Origin: UBA1429 sp964482225
GTDB lineage: Bacteria; Chloroflexota; Anaerolineae; UBA1429
NCBI GenBank assembly: GCA_964482225.1
Contig: CAYZWT010000008.1
Coordinates: 70,750 to 134,749 of the forward strand
DNA: 64,000 nt
Direction of reading: 5' to 3'
The translations under genes and the position numbers were made by a program. The notes beneath the pieces were generated by a model that saw only the letters and a program-made list of their open reading frames with translations, was not told the DNA's origin and ran no database searches. Shown here piece by piece: positions 1-8,302 of this stretch. Each line of letters starts with the position of its first letter. Position 1 is the stretch's first letter.

Positions 1-804
1 AGCCAAGCGCTGCCGCACCACCTCATATACGATGGCGGCGGTAGCCGCCGAGACGTTGAGCGAGCTGGCGCTGCCCGCCATCGGCAGCCGGGCCACCACG
101 TCCGCCCCGGCCCGCACCTCTGGCGAGAGGCCATCCTGCTCGCTGCCGATGAGCAGCGCCAGGGGGCCGCGACAATCCACATCATAGAACAGCAGGTCGC
201 CGTGGGCCGAGGTGCCCACCACTTGCAGCGCCAACCCCTGGGCGCGCAGCTCGCCGTACCAGCGGGGCAGGGCGGCCTCCCCGGCCACGCGCACCACCGG
301 CAAGGCGTAGAGCGAGCCCATGGTCGCCCGCACGGTCTGCGGGTCGTACAGGTCCACCGAGGGCTCGACGACCACCACCGCCGTGGCGCCGGCGGCGTCC
401 GCCGTGCGGATGATGGCCCCCAGGTTGCCCGGCGTGCGCAACTGGTAGGCCACCAGGCAAAAGAGATCGTCGCTAACGGGGATCTCGTCCAGGGTGCGCT
501 CCTGGATGCGCACCGCCGCCGCCAGGCCCTTGGGCGTGTCGCGCTGTGAAAGGGATTGGAACACCTCGGCAGAGACGGCCAGTTGGGCCACCCCCTGGCT
601 CTGGGCGACCAGGGCTTGGGCGCGCTCGCTCACCAGCAGGTCGGGCGCATACACGAGGGTATCCACCTGCGCGCCCCGGCTCAGGGCCTCCTCCACGATG
701 CGGATGCCCTCGATCCAATAGCGCCCCTGGCGCTCGCGGTGCTTGCGCAGGCGCAGGGCGCGCAGCGCCTTGATAGAAGGGTTGCGCGTGCTGCTGATCA
801 ACAT
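1..804 (-). CDS. SpoU/TrmH-family RNA 2'-O-methyltransferase (3' end cut by window edge)
   Basis: The frame is open for 268 codons from ATG at 804 to the window edge, so the C-terminus lies outside. The N-terminus MLISSTRNPSIKALRAL fits the small substrate-binding domain that precedes SpoU cores. The SPOUT knot motifs follow in order: motif I NPGNLGAIIRTADAAG (about residues 141-156), motif II LLIGSEQDGLSPEV, and motif III ASSLNVSAATAAIVYE close to the edge. These enzymes methylate ribose 2'-OH in rRNA or tRNA with S-adenosylmethionine; the target nucleotide cannot be told from sequence. It is the last gene of a - strand group with the 40-aa peptide and the TauE permease, 28 nt after the permease stop, with an AAGGA site upstream. 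Only a few residues should be missing. Confidence 0.9.
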   Translation of the reverse strand, partial: MLISSTRNPSIKALRALRLRKHRERQGRYWIEGIRIVEEALSRGAQVDTLVYAPDLLVSERAQALVAQSQGVAQLAVSAEVFQSLSQRDTPKGLAAAVRIQERTLDEIPVSDDLFCLVAYQLRTPGNLGAIIRTADAAGATAVVVVEPSVDLYDPQTVRATMGSLYALPVVRVAGEAALPRWYGELRAQGLALQVVGTSAHGDLLFYDVDCRGPLALLIGSEQDGLSPEVRAGADVVARLPMAGSASSLNVSAATAAIVYEVVRQRLA

Positions 805-832
805 GCTTGCGGGCGTTCCTTTCTGCACGGGG

Positions 833-1702
833 CTAGAACATGGCGGCGAACACGCGGGCCAGCACCATGGCCGCCACGCCCAGCACGACATAACAAAAGT
901 AGCGCCGCAGCTTGAGCCCATCCAGCTTGCCGCAGAGGGTCATGCCGATCTGAAAGCCGATGCTGCCGCCGACCAGGAGGGCCATAAGCACCGGCAGATC
1001 GAGGTTGCCCCGGTAGGCATGCGAGACAACGGCCACCAGCGAGGTGAGCCAGACCATGAACAGGCTGGTGACGATGGCGCGGTGGGTGCGCATGCCCACC
1101 AGGTAGACCAGCGCCGGCAGCAGGATAACGCCCCCGCCCACACCCAGCAGGCCGGTGAGATAGCCCGCAAACAGGCCGAAATAGACCAACACGGGGATCG
1201 AGAGGCGCGGCGATTCCAGGCTGGGGAACTCGGCATAGGGCGGGATGTGGATGCGGGCAAAGAGCCCCACCCGCACGGGGCGCGGGTTCGCGCGCCGGGT
1301 CTCCAGGTACATCCAGGCAAAGATCGCCAGCAGCAAAGCGAGAAGCACGATGAGGGTGTAGAAATCTGCGGCGGGGATCGGTGTGCCGTTGAGGGTGAGC
1401 AGCCCCCGCGCCTTGAAGGCTTCCAGGGTCTGGGTGCCAAAATAGACGCCGCTGATATTGCCGCCCAAGAGCACCAGCGCCAGCTTGTAATCCGCCAGGT
1501 TGCTCGTGCGCCGCCAGTAGAGCCCGGCCGTCGAGACGCCCAGGATGTTCATCACGCCTGTGCCCACGGCGATGGGCATGGGCAGCCCCAGGACGATATT
1601 GAGCAGCGGGGTCACCAAAAAGCCTCCGCCCACGCCAAACAGGCCCGTGAGCATTCCCGAAACGAGGGCGATGAGCAGCGCGCCCAGGATCATGGCGATC
1701 AT
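833..1702 (-). CDS. TauE/SafE-family membrane permease
   Basis: A 289-aa polytopic membrane protein of the TauE/SafE (DUF81) family, whose members export sulfite, sulfoacetate or related organic anions. The two homologous halves each carry the typical glycine-rich segment: GMLTGLFGVGGGFLVTPLL near the N-terminus and GYLTGLLGVGGGVILLPAL in the second half. About eight hydrophobic segments are visible, with a hydrophilic loop near residues 125-160. The ATG at 1702 is chosen because it overlaps the stop of the upstream 40-aa ORF in an ATGA arrangement, which implies translational coupling. An in-frame extension to 1744 would read through that small gene and is unlikely. Substrate is unknown; no sulfur-metabolism genes are nearby. 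Confidence 0.88.
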   Translation of the reverse strand: MIAMILGALLIALVSGMLTGLFGVGGGFLVTPLLNIVLGLPMPIAVGTGVMNILGVSTAGLYWRRTSNLADYKLALVLLGGNISGVYFGTQTLEAFKARGLLTLNGTPIPAADFYTLIVLLALLLAIFAWMYLETRRANPRPVRVGLFARIHIPPYAEFPSLESPRLSIPVLVYFGLFAGYLTGLLGVGGGVILLPALVYLVGMRTHRAIVTSLFMVWLTSLVAVVSHAYRGNLDLPVLMALLVGGSIGFQIGMTLCGKLDGLKLRRYFCYVVLGVAAMVLARVFAAMF

Positions 1703-1821
1703 CCGCCCTGGCCCCCTTTGCGACGCTGACGGTCGCGCAGCCATTCAAAGGCCCAGGCGCTGAGCAATCCCCAGGCGATGGGGATCACCAGACCGAGCAG
1801 GATGTTGACGACGACACGCAT
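1699..1821 (-). CDS. 40-aa single-span membrane peptide coupled to the TauE permease
   Basis: A short ORF beginning MRVVVNILLGLVIPIAWGLL and ending with a basic tail (RDRQRRKGGQGG). It has a strong AAAGGAG ribosome-binding site 8 nt before the ATG, and its TGA overlaps the permease ATG (ATGA). It is one hydrophobic helix of about 22 residues followed by a positive C-terminus, so the tail is predicted cytoplasmic. It could be a small accessory subunit of the permease or a leader whose translation controls it. I recognise no family. Confidence rests on the Shine-Dalgarno site, the coupling and the transmembrane pattern. Confidence 0.65.
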   Translation of the reverse strand: MRVVVNILLGLVIPIAWGLLSAWAFEWLRDRQRRKGGQGG

Positions 1822-2026
1822 GTGGGCGGCTCCTTTCGTCTGCATCGTACATGTATAGACAGGCGCCCATCCTGTTGAGAGGCCCGCCGGCGTGTCTGTC
1901 GGTCGTACCTGGCAGCATGGCAGGGCGCGGTGCTGCGCTGCATCCGTGGTACGGGGTAACTGCATTATAGGACAAGGCGGGCCGATGCGGCAAGTTGATG
2001 AGGCCGGGCGCGGTCGTGCGCGGCCA

Positions 2027-2056
2027 TTGACAGGGCGCGCCAGGGGCGAGCATAAT
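2027..2056 (+). promoter_or_regulatory. Sigma70-type promoter of the SDR-GH5 pair
   Basis: TTGACA at 2027-2032 and CATAAT at 2051-2056 with an 18-nt spacer, 43 nt before the SDR start. It lies in the 278-nt divergent gap 1822-2099. I see no convincing consensus promoter for the opposite-strand TauE group in that gap; a weak TATACA is near 1855. Confidence 0.55.
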
Positions 2057-2099
2057 AACTCCAGGCGTTGGACGGGCACGCACCCAGAGGAGGCATAAC

Positions 2100-2891
2100 A
2101 TGGACCTGGGCATTCGGGGCAAGGTGGCGTTGGTGGCGGCGGCCAGCAAGGGCCTGGGCAAGGCGGCGGCCTGGGCCCTGGCCCGCGAAGGCGCGCGGGT
2201 GGTGATCGCAGCGCGGGGCGAGGCGCTGTTGCGCCAGGCAGCCGCCGAGATCGCCGATGACACGGGCAGCAGCGTCGTGGGCATCCCCGCCGATGTGAGC
2301 GTCGCGGCCGACACCGAGAGGCTGTTCGTCGCGGCCTGCGACGCCTACGGGCAGGTGGATATCCTGGTGAACAACGCCGGGGGGCCGCGCCCGGGCGTCT
2401 TTACCGACATGAGCGACGACGACTGGCTCCAGGCCGTCGAGCTGAACCTGCTCAGCGCCATCCGCCTCACGCGCCTGGCGCTGCCGGGCATGCGCGCGCG
2501 CCGTTGGGGCCGCATTATCAACATCACCTCCATGTCGGTCAAGCAGCCGATCCCCAACCTGATCCTCTCCAACGCCGTGCGCGCGGGCGTGGTGGGCATG
2601 GCCAAGACCCTGGCCGACCAGGTGGCCGCCGAGGGGATCACGGTCAACAACGTCTGCCCGGGCTATATGTTGACGGACCGGGTGCGGCAGCTCTCCCAGG
2701 CCCAGGCCGAGGCGGAGGGCGTGAGCGTGGAGGAGGTCTTGCAGCGCTCGGTGGCCGACATTCCGGCGGGGCGGATCGGACAGCCGGAGGAGCTGGCGGC
2801 GCTGATCGCCTTTCTCGCCTCCGAGCCGGCGGCCTATCTCACCGGCGCCACCATTCAGGTGGATGGCGGGCGCTATCGCGGGCTGATGTGA
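2100..2891 (+). CDS. Atypical short-chain dehydrogenase/reductase (3-oxoacyl-ACP reductase-like)
   Basis: A 263-aa Rossmann-fold SDR. The cofactor loop reads AAASKGLGKAA (usual TGxxxGxG), NNAG is at 91-94, and the catalytic-serine region TSMS is at 143-146. The usual YxxxK is replaced by S157-N-A-V-R161, so both Tyr and Lys are missing. An SDR subgroup annotated as beta-ketoacyl-ACP-reductase-like is known to lack the canonical tetrad, and this protein matches that pattern. Its activity is therefore uncertain. A GAGGAGG site lies 6 nt before the ATG. The TGA overlaps the ATG of the following GH5 gene by one base (TGATG), so the two are co-translated. Confidence 0.88.
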   Translation: MDLGIRGKVALVAAASKGLGKAAAWALAREGARVVIAARGEALLRQAAAEIADDTGSSVVGIPADVSVAADTERLFVAACDAYGQVDILVNNAGGPRPGVFTDMSDDDWLQAVELNLLSAIRLTRLALPGMRARRWGRIINITSMSVKQPIPNLILSNAVRAGVVGMAKTLADQVAAEGITVNNVCPGYMLTDRVRQLSQAQAEAEGVSVEEVLQRSVADIPAGRIGQPEELAALIAFLASEPAAYLTGATIQVDGGRYRGLM

Positions 2892-3940
2892 TGCTGCGGC
2901 AAGGGTGGCCTAGGGCCGCTCTCCTGGCGTGCGGCGGGCTGCTGTTGTTGGCGGCCTGCACCCTGGGCGGGCAGCCCGCCCCGCCGGTTGCGCCCCGTGG
3001 CGGCGAGGTCTCGGCCCTGGGCGCGGGGTTGGGGCGCGGCGTGAACCTGGGCAACGCCCTGGAAGCGCCCCGCGAGGGCGAGTGGGGCCTGGTGTTGGAG
3101 GAGGGCTACTTTTCGGCCATCGCCGAGGCCGGGTTCGACGCCGTGCGCATCCCCATCCGCTGGAACGCCCACGCCGACGCCGCGCCGCCCTACGCCATCG
3201 CGCCCGCCATCTTTCAGCGGGTGGATTGGGCCATCGAGCAGGCTCTGGCCCACGACCTGGTGGTGGTGATCAATATCCACCACTATGACGCCCTGATGGC
3301 CGACCCCGAGGGGCAGCGCGAGCGTTTCCTGGCGCTTTGGCGGCAGATCGCCGAGCACTATCGCGACTATGATGGGCGGCTCTATTTCGAGCTGCTCAAC
3401 GAGCCCCATGACCGGCTGGAGGGCGCCCTGTGGAACCGGTGCCTGGCCGAGGCCCTGGCCGTGGTGCGCGAGAGCAACCCCGAGCGCTGGGTGATCGTGG
3501 GGCCGGGGGGCTGGGGCCACGTGAGCGCCCTGCGCGCGCTCCAACTGCCCGAGGACGACCGGCGCTTGATCGTGACGTTCCACTATTACGAGCCGTTCCG
3601 CTTTACCCACCAGGGAGCCGAGTGGGTGCAGGGCAGCAACCCCTGGATGGGGACCCTGTGGCATGGCGCGGAGGCCGAGCTGCGCGCCATCCGGCGCGAT
3701 TTCGACACGGCGGCGCGCTGGGCCCAGGAGCGCGACCGCCCGGTCTACCTGGGCGAGTTTGGGGCCTATGGCAAGGCCGATCCAGCCTCGCGGGTGCGCT
3801 GGACGGCGGCCGTGGCCCGCGAGGCCGAGGCGCGGGGCTTTGCCTGGGCCTACTGGGAGTTTGGGGCCGGTTTCGGCGTGTACGACCGGGCGCGGGGCGC
3901 CTGGCGCGAGGACCTGCTGCGGGCGCTGCTGCCCCAGTAG
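2891..3940 (+). CDS. Glycoside hydrolase family 5 lipoprotein (endoglucanase-like)
   Basis: A 349-aa secreted GH5 hydrolase acting on beta-1,4-glucans or related polysaccharides. An N-terminal hydrophobic segment ends in the lipobox LLAAC with Cys23, so it is probably anchored outside the membrane. Family landmarks appear in order: RGVNLGNALEAP (49-60), FDAVRIPIRW, NIHHYD, LYFELLNEPHD with the predicted acid/base Glu171, HYYEPF (231-236), YLGEFGAYG with the predicted nucleophile Glu289, and WAYWEFGAGFG. Both catalytic glutamates are present. The start is fixed by the TGATG overlap with the SDR; there is no carbohydrate-binding module. It ends 15 nt from the convergent TldE gene. Confidence 0.9.
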   Translation: MLRQGWPRAALLACGGLLLLAACTLGGQPAPPVAPRGGEVSALGAGLGRGVNLGNALEAPREGEWGLVLEEGYFSAIAEAGFDAVRIPIRWNAHADAAPPYAIAPAIFQRVDWAIEQALAHDLVVVINIHHYDALMADPEGQRERFLALWRQIAEHYRDYDGRLYFELLNEPHDRLEGALWNRCLAEALAVVRESNPERWVIVGPGGWGHVSALRALQLPEDDRRLIVTFHYYEPFRFTHQGAEWVQGSNPWMGTLWHGAEAELRAIRRDFDTAARWAQERDRPVYLGEFGAYGKADPASRVRWTAAVAREAEARGFAWAYWEFGAGFGVYDRARGAWREDLLRALLPQ

Positions 3941-3954
3941 ACCCCTCTATTCCC

Positions 3955-5250
3955 CTAGCTGCGCACCACGTTCAGCTCGTTCAGCAGGATGTAGGGAAGC
4001 TGATAGCGCCCGCGCACCCAGATGCTCTCGCGGCTCAGCCCGCCGATCTCTTGCAGCAGCGCATAGATATTCCCGGCGATGGCCACATCCTTGATGCGCC
4101 CCACGATCTCGCCGCCCTCGATGACATAGGCCAGCCCCACGGGGTTGGAGAACGCCCCGCTGATGGGGTTGCCCTGGCCCAGCCCCAGCACCGATTCGAC
4201 CCACAACCCGCGCTCGATCCCTGCCAGCATCTTATGCAGGGGTGTCTCGCCCGGCTCCAGCAGCAGGTTTGTGGCCGCGGGCGAGGGTGGCGCAAAGAGG
4301 CTGCGCGAGCCGTTGCCCGTGCTCTCGACGCCCATCAGCGCCGCCGTTTTCAGGTCATACAGGAACGACTCGACCACGCCCTCTCGCACCAGGGCCTTGC
4401 GGCGGCTGGGCACACCCTCATCGTCGTGGCTGGCGCTGGCCGGGCGGCCCGAAAGGGTGGGGTCATCCCACAGGGAGAGGCGCGCGTCGAACAGCTTTTG
4501 GCCCAGTTTGTCGCTCAGGGGCGAAGTGCCGCGCTGCACCGCCTCGCCGTTGACGGCCATCATCAGCGGGAGCAAGAGCACCGTGGCGCCCGCAGGGGTG
4601 AATATCACCGGCATGCGTCCCGAGCCCAACGTGGCCGCCCGCTTGGCCAGCCGCACTTTTTCCGCCAATCCCTCGACCACCTCCTGGTAGCCGTCGCTCA
4701 GGCCGATGTCGCTGAACGAGTCATACACCATGAGCACGTCGTCGCCGCGCACCCGCTCGACGCTGGCGCTGAGGTGAAAGGCAGTGCCCTGCTGCTCGAC
4801 CTGGGCGCCGGCGCTGTTGCGTAGCCGGGTGCGGGCCGTGGCGCGTTCGATGCTCACATCCACCTTGCCATCGGGATCGGCCTCCTGCAGGCGCGCCACC
4901 ACCTGGCGCCCGATCTCGACCAGGCGGGCGATGGGCGCCTGGGCCAGGGCCGCGTCATAGGTTGCGACCTCGGGGCCCGGGGCCGCGGCGGGGAAACGCA
5001 CAGCCAACGGATCGCCAAAGCGGGCCGATGCCGCCAGGTTTTCCACCAGCTCGGCCTGGTCCACGCGGCCCCCGGCGGCGCTGAACCCCAGCCGCCCGCC
5101 GATCAGCCCGCGCACGGCCACGCCCTGGGTCTCCTCCACCTGCGAGGATTTGACCTCGCCCGCCTCAAAGCTAACCTCGGTGGATTCGCTCTCGATCTCG
5201 AATACCTCGGCCTGTTCCGCGTGTCGCTCCAGCGCCGCGAGTAGTTCCAT
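3955..5250 (-). CDS. TldE/PmbA-family modulator protease subunit
   Basis: A 431-aa member of the U62 family that partners TldD in a heteromeric metalloprotease. TldD/TldE complexes cleave unfolded or modified peptides such as microcin B17 precursor and CcdA. The N-terminal half shows FEIESESTEVSFEAGEVKSSQVEETQGVAVR, read here in parts, and the C-terminal half has the conserved SHDDEGVPSRRKALVREGVVESFLYD region split over residues about 295-325. It lacks the HExxxH zinc motif, as expected for the TldE partner. The ATG at 5250 is chosen because GGGAGG lies 7-8 nt upstream and the family N-terminus begins here. It follows tldD by 26 nt in the same operon. Confidence 0.9.
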   Translation of the reverse strand: MELLAALERHAEQAEVFEIESESTEVSFEAGEVKSSQVEETQGVAVRGLIGGRLGFSAAGGRVDQAELVENLAASARFGDPLAVRFPAAAPGPEVATYDAALAQAPIARLVEIGRQVVARLQEADPDGKVDVSIERATARTRLRNSAGAQVEQQGTAFHLSASVERVRGDDVLMVYDSFSDIGLSDGYQEVVEGLAEKVRLAKRAATLGSGRMPVIFTPAGATVLLLPLMMAVNGEAVQRGTSPLSDKLGQKLFDARLSLWDDPTLSGRPASASHDDEGVPSRRKALVREGVVESFLYDLKTAALMGVESTGNGSRSLFAPPSPAATNLLLEPGETPLHKMLAGIERGLWVESVLGLGQGNPISGAFSNPVGLAYVIEGGEIVGRIKDVAIAGNIYALLQEIGGLSRESIWVRGRYQLPYILLNELNVVRS

Positions 5251-5276
5251 CGGATTTCCTCCCTGGGGCGCCATGC

Positions 5277-6638
5277 TCAGCGCCCGCCCATTGCGACGCC
5301 CTGGATGCGGATGTGGGGCGCGCCCGTGGCAACGGGCAGCCCGCCCTGGCCCTTGCCGCACATGCCCGTGCGCGAAAGGACCAGGTCATCGCCGATGGCG
5401 TCAATATGCTGCAAAGTGGTGAACAGGTTGCCGCTCAGCACCACGTCCTTGACCATCTCGGCCAGACGGCCGTTGCGGATCATATAGCCGTGGCCGGCGC
5501 TAAAGGAAAAGTTCTCCAGCATCGTTTGGCCGCCGATGGCATCGCAGGCGTACACGCCCAGCTCGATATCGGCGATCATCTCCTGGAAGGAGCTGTCGCC
5601 CGGCGCGACAAAGGTATTGGTCATGCGCACGATGGGCGGATAGCGATAGCCGGTGGCGCGGGCGTTGCCGGTGGCGGCCTCGCCCAGGGCGGCGGCCGTC
5701 TCGCGCGAGTGCAGGCGGCCCACCAGCACGCCCTCGCGGATCAGGGCGGTGCGTTGCGTGGGCGTGCCCTCGTCGTCGTACTTGTGGCTGCCGCGCTCGC
5801 CCGGCAGCGTGCCATCGTCATAGACGTTGAGGATCTCGCGGCCAAAGCGTCGCCCCAGCACCATCATCTCCTGGGCAGCGGGGTTCGAGTAGACGAAATC
5901 GGCCTCGGAGAGATGGCCGAACGCCTCGTGGATGAATACACCGGCCAACTTGGGATCGCACACCACGGGATAGACGCCGCCCACCACCGTTTCGGCGGCC
6001 AGCAGGTCGGTGGCGCGCTGGCCCACCTCGCGGGCCAGGTCGTCCAGCCCCAGCAGGGCCGCGTGGCCGCCCGCGGTGGAGTAGCCATCTCCGGCACGCT
6101 GGACGTTGCCATCCTGGCGCGCCGTGGCCACCAGATAAAGGGTGGACATGGGGCGTTCCTCGACGATGCGCGCGCCCTCGGAATTGGCATAGGTGACGGT
6201 GACGAACTGGTCGGCGTAGCTGGCCTGGGTATCCACCACGTGGGGGTAGGCCAGCAGCAACTCGTTATAGCGGGCGACCAGGGCCTGCTTGTCCTCCAGG
6301 GGGAGCTGGCGGAAATCCAGATCCAGCGCAGCGCGGATCTCGTCCTGAGCGGGCGCGGTCTCGGCCAGGGCGATGGGCCGGGCCTGCACCACCCGCGCGC
6401 TCTGGTATGCCTGCTCGACGCGGCGCTCCAGGTCGTCCAGGCTATTAAAGGTCGAGATGCCCCAGCCGCCGCCGCGCACCAGGGCCCGCACAATGCCGCC
6501 CTGATCCGCCACGGTGCTGACCGTTTCCAGCCGTTTGCCGTGATAGACGATGCGCGTGGTGCGCCGGGTTTCCAGGCGGATCTCGGTGTAATCGGCGCGG
6601 CTGGTCGCCAGGGCGCTATCGAGACGCTCCATATCCAT
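5277..6638 (-). CDS. tldD: TldD-family zinc metalloprotease
   Basis: A 453-aa catalytic partner of the adjacent TldE. The zinc site is visible as GVFIHEAFGHLSEADFV (HExxxH), followed by the family segments DDEGTPTQRTALIREGVLVG and LENFSFSAGHGYMIRNGRL (given in part). Length matches family members of about 450-480 residues. I start at ATG 6638 (MDMERL), preceded by an AAAGGCAG site; a second ATG is at 6632, and an upstream extension to 6704 would run through the promoter. A TTGGCG-17-TACAAT promoter at 6676-6704 drives tldD-tldE. Substrate is unknown; no RiPP precursor or toxin gene is nearby. Confidence 0.93.
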   Translation of the reverse strand: MDMERLDSALATSRADYTEIRLETRRTTRIVYHGKRLETVSTVADQGGIVRALVRGGGWGISTFNSLDDLERRVEQAYQSARVVQARPIALAETAPAQDEIRAALDLDFRQLPLEDKQALVARYNELLLAYPHVVDTQASYADQFVTVTYANSEGARIVEERPMSTLYLVATARQDGNVQRAGDGYSTAGGHAALLGLDDLAREVGQRATDLLAAETVVGGVYPVVCDPKLAGVFIHEAFGHLSEADFVYSNPAAQEMMVLGRRFGREILNVYDDGTLPGERGSHKYDDEGTPTQRTALIREGVLVGRLHSRETAAALGEAATGNARATGYRYPPIVRMTNTFVAPGDSSFQEMIADIELGVYACDAIGGQTMLENFSFSAGHGYMIRNGRLAEMVKDVVLSGNLFTTLQHIDAIGDDLVLSRTGMCGKGQGGLPVATGAPHIRIQGVAMGGR

Positions 6639-6675
6639 GGTTCGTCTGCCTTTCTTGATGTTGATTCGTGCGGGC

Positions 6676-6704
6676 ATTGTACCCGTGGTCGCGGCAGGCG
6701 CCAA
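6676..6704 (-). promoter_or_regulatory. Sigma70-type promoter of tldD-tldE
   Basis: On the - strand TTGGCG (6704-6699), a 17-nt spacer and TACAAT (6681-6676), 38 nt upstream of the tldD ATG. The spacing is consensus. Confidence 0.6.
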
Positions 6705-6730
6705 GAGGAAGGGGAGGGGATTCTTGACCG

Positions 6731-6761
6731 TTCAGATTCTGGGGGGACGAGTTCACGACTG
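6731..6761 (+). repeat. Dispersed repeat, copy 1 (IS-end-like)
   Basis: The segment starts TTCAGATTCTGGGGGGACGA and ends GTTCACGACTG. The reverse strand of 61568-61597 differs from it by one indel and two substitutions. Both copies are followed on their own strand by the GCGGGCG-TCT-CGCCCGC palindrome, which suggests remnants of one mobile element. Confidence 0.6.
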
Positions 6762-6796
6762 CGTGTGCTAACAGCTACGTGCGCAGGGCTATGGAG

Positions 6797-6815
6797 GGCG
6801 GGCGTCTCGCCCGCC
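6797..6815. repeat. Palindrome GCGGGCG-TCT-CGCCCGC, copy 1
   Basis: GGCGGGCGTCTCGCCCGCC forms an 8-bp hairpin with loop TCT. The core recurs exactly at 47244-47260 and 61372-61388, always outside genes. Confidence 0.75.
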
Positions 6816-6952
6816 AACAAAACCAGGTTTTGCCCAAAGTGTAGCTCTGCCCAGGGCTCGGCTCTGTGCGAGGTTGGCCGCCTATCGGGCGGTAGCCGCT
6901 GCGAAGCGGCGTACATCGTCCGCCTTCCGAGTCCGTTTTCGAGGCGGAGACC

Positions 6953-8227
6953 CTATGGCTCTGCATCCTCAGGGTAACCGGGGCGCAACGAGAGCGCCTT
7001 CTCCAACGCCTGGCGCGCTCCCTCGGCATCGCCGAGGCTCTCCAGCGCCCGTCCTCGCCAATAGTGCGGCGCTGCCACCTTGTCTGCTGTCTCGATCGTG
7101 GCATCCGCCAGGGCCAGCACCTCATCGAGCCGCCCAACCTCGTAATATGCCTTGAAGGGGCCGGACTGGTACCACAGCATGCGATAGGGCAAACCGATTG
7201 TTCGCGCCCGATCATAGGCCGCGGCGGCATCCTCGAAAAGGCCATTGCCAACCAGGTTCGTGCCCCAAGTGAACCAGGCAAAAGCATCCTCTGTCCTCTC
7301 CTCGACCCTGTTGCGAGCGCGCTCTAGCGAGGACTGCCACATGACCTGGTCGTCCAGTTGATCGCCGATGATCGCCTCGACCAGGGGCGCCTTTTCCTCA
7401 GGATAGACCACAAGGTAGGCATAGTTCATGACCTGCCACCATTCCTCGAACTGCTGAAAAGAGAGCCGGATGCCGTGATAGGGCTGATCCTTGTTCACGC
7501 CACGGCTCTCCAACGAGTCATAGATGATCCACTCGCCGAGGGCCTCGTCATAGCCGGTGAGGAGCCTATAGTGGCCCATGCCGGTGCCCTTGGCGTCAAC
7601 ATGCCAGGTCGGCGTTATCACGGGCAAATCGTTGCTCAACAAGAGGCGCAAGAGATCGGCGTCGCCATTCACGCGTGCGAACGTTGCCAGGCCCTGGGCA
7701 TGCGCAAAGGCGGCCAGTTGGGGGATGCCGACATGCTTGACATCCATATCAGGATGGATGACCGCCGCGACGTTGGCCTGCGTTAGCCCGAGGCCATAGT
7801 AGCTCAGAAGCATGGATAGCGAGGCGGGCCCGCAGTTGTTCCAGGTCTGCCACTCGTGGCGCAGGCCCGCCAGTGCGACCGATGGCTTGGCCGGTATATA
7901 GAGCGTCGTCGGGGTGGGGGCCGGCGTATCGGTTGGCGAGGGCGTGCTGGTCGGCGCAAGGGTGGCCGTCGCCGAGGGCAAAACAGAAGGTGATGGAGAG
8001 GGCTGCTCGATCGTTGCGGTTGGAGGCACAACCACGGTGGCGGTAGGGGTCGCCGTGGGAAGTGGTGTGGGCACATATGCCTCTCGCGCGCCCGTCGGGA
8101 ACTCGGCGCGCACGCGCAGATAGAGCCCGCCCACACCGCCATAGCGGAGCGACCCAAAAAACAGCGCGAGCAGCAATCCGGTAGCGAGCCCAAGGGATAC
8201 GAGTAGCCAGGGTCTTTTTATAAGCAC
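6953..8227 (-). CDS. Membrane-anchored C39-like cysteine peptidase with TPR tail
   Basis: A 424-aa extracytoplasmic protein. One N-terminal transmembrane helix (about residues 8-26) is followed by a Pro/Thr/Ser-rich linker (about 50-110). A papain-like C39_2 domain comes next, with Cys132 in NNCGPASLSML, His219 in GMGHYRLLTGY and Asp237 in IIYDSL. About 110 C-terminal residues look like tetratricopeptide helices. The catalytic triad is complete; the family cleaves peptides or acts as a peptide-binding module. I start at GTG 8227 because AAGGAG lies 7 nt upstream, which makes an upstream ATG at 8269 unlikely. A TTGACC-17-TACAAT promoter precedes it. No ABC exporter or Gly-Gly leader peptide is adjacent, so a bacteriocin role is not supported. 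Confidence 0.82.
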   Translation of the reverse strand: MLIKRPWLLVSLGLATGLLLALFFGSLRYGGVGGLYLRVRAEFPTGAREAYVPTPLPTATPTATVVVPPTATIEQPSPSPSVLPSATATLAPTSTPSPTDTPAPTPTTLYIPAKPSVALAGLRHEWQTWNNCGPASLSMLLSYYGLGLTQANVAAVIHPDMDVKHVGIPQLAAFAHAQGLATFARVNGDADLLRLLLSNDLPVITPTWHVDAKGTGMGHYRLLTGYDEALGEWIIYDSLESRGVNKDQPYHGIRLSFQQFEEWWQVMNYAYLVVYPEEKAPLVEAIIGDQLDDQVMWQSSLERARNRVEERTEDAFAWFTWGTNLVGNGLFEDAAAAYDRARTIGLPYRMLWYQSGPFKAYYEVGRLDEVLALADATIETADKVAAPHYWRGRALESLGDAEGARQALEKALSLRPGYPEDAEP

Positions 8228-8302
8228 GGATGGTCTCCTTCTAGCTATAGGGGCGCCAGGACGCCGCAAGAGAGGGTATCCTGAGGAAACGCGGGCAGGG
8301 GC

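Larger units (their letters stand above)
6705..6952. other. Intergenic region with repeat elements, no gene
   Basis: This gap between tldD and the C39-like gene holds no supported gene. It contains a 31-nt segment at 6731-6761 that recurs inverted near 61.6 kb, and a GGCGGGCGTCTCGCCCGCC palindrome at 6797-6815. The rest (6816-6952) shows short GC-rich inverted repeats such as GCCGC-TGCGAA-GCGGC near 6894-6909. Confidence 0.6.

Noticed and set aside
743..1729. Long open frame on the + strand over the TauE gene
   Set aside because: It is antisense to clear permease motifs and has a His/Gln/Ala-rich translation typical of GC-rich shadow frames.
5313..6977. 554-codon + strand frame over tldD
   Set aside because: It is the complement of a gene with HExxxH and TldD motifs, and its translation is low-complexity with no family features.
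6953..8227. Bacteriocin-processing role for the C39-like peptidase
   Set aside because: No ABC transporter domain, exporter gene or Gly-Gly leader peptide is present nearby; only the peptidase fold is supported.
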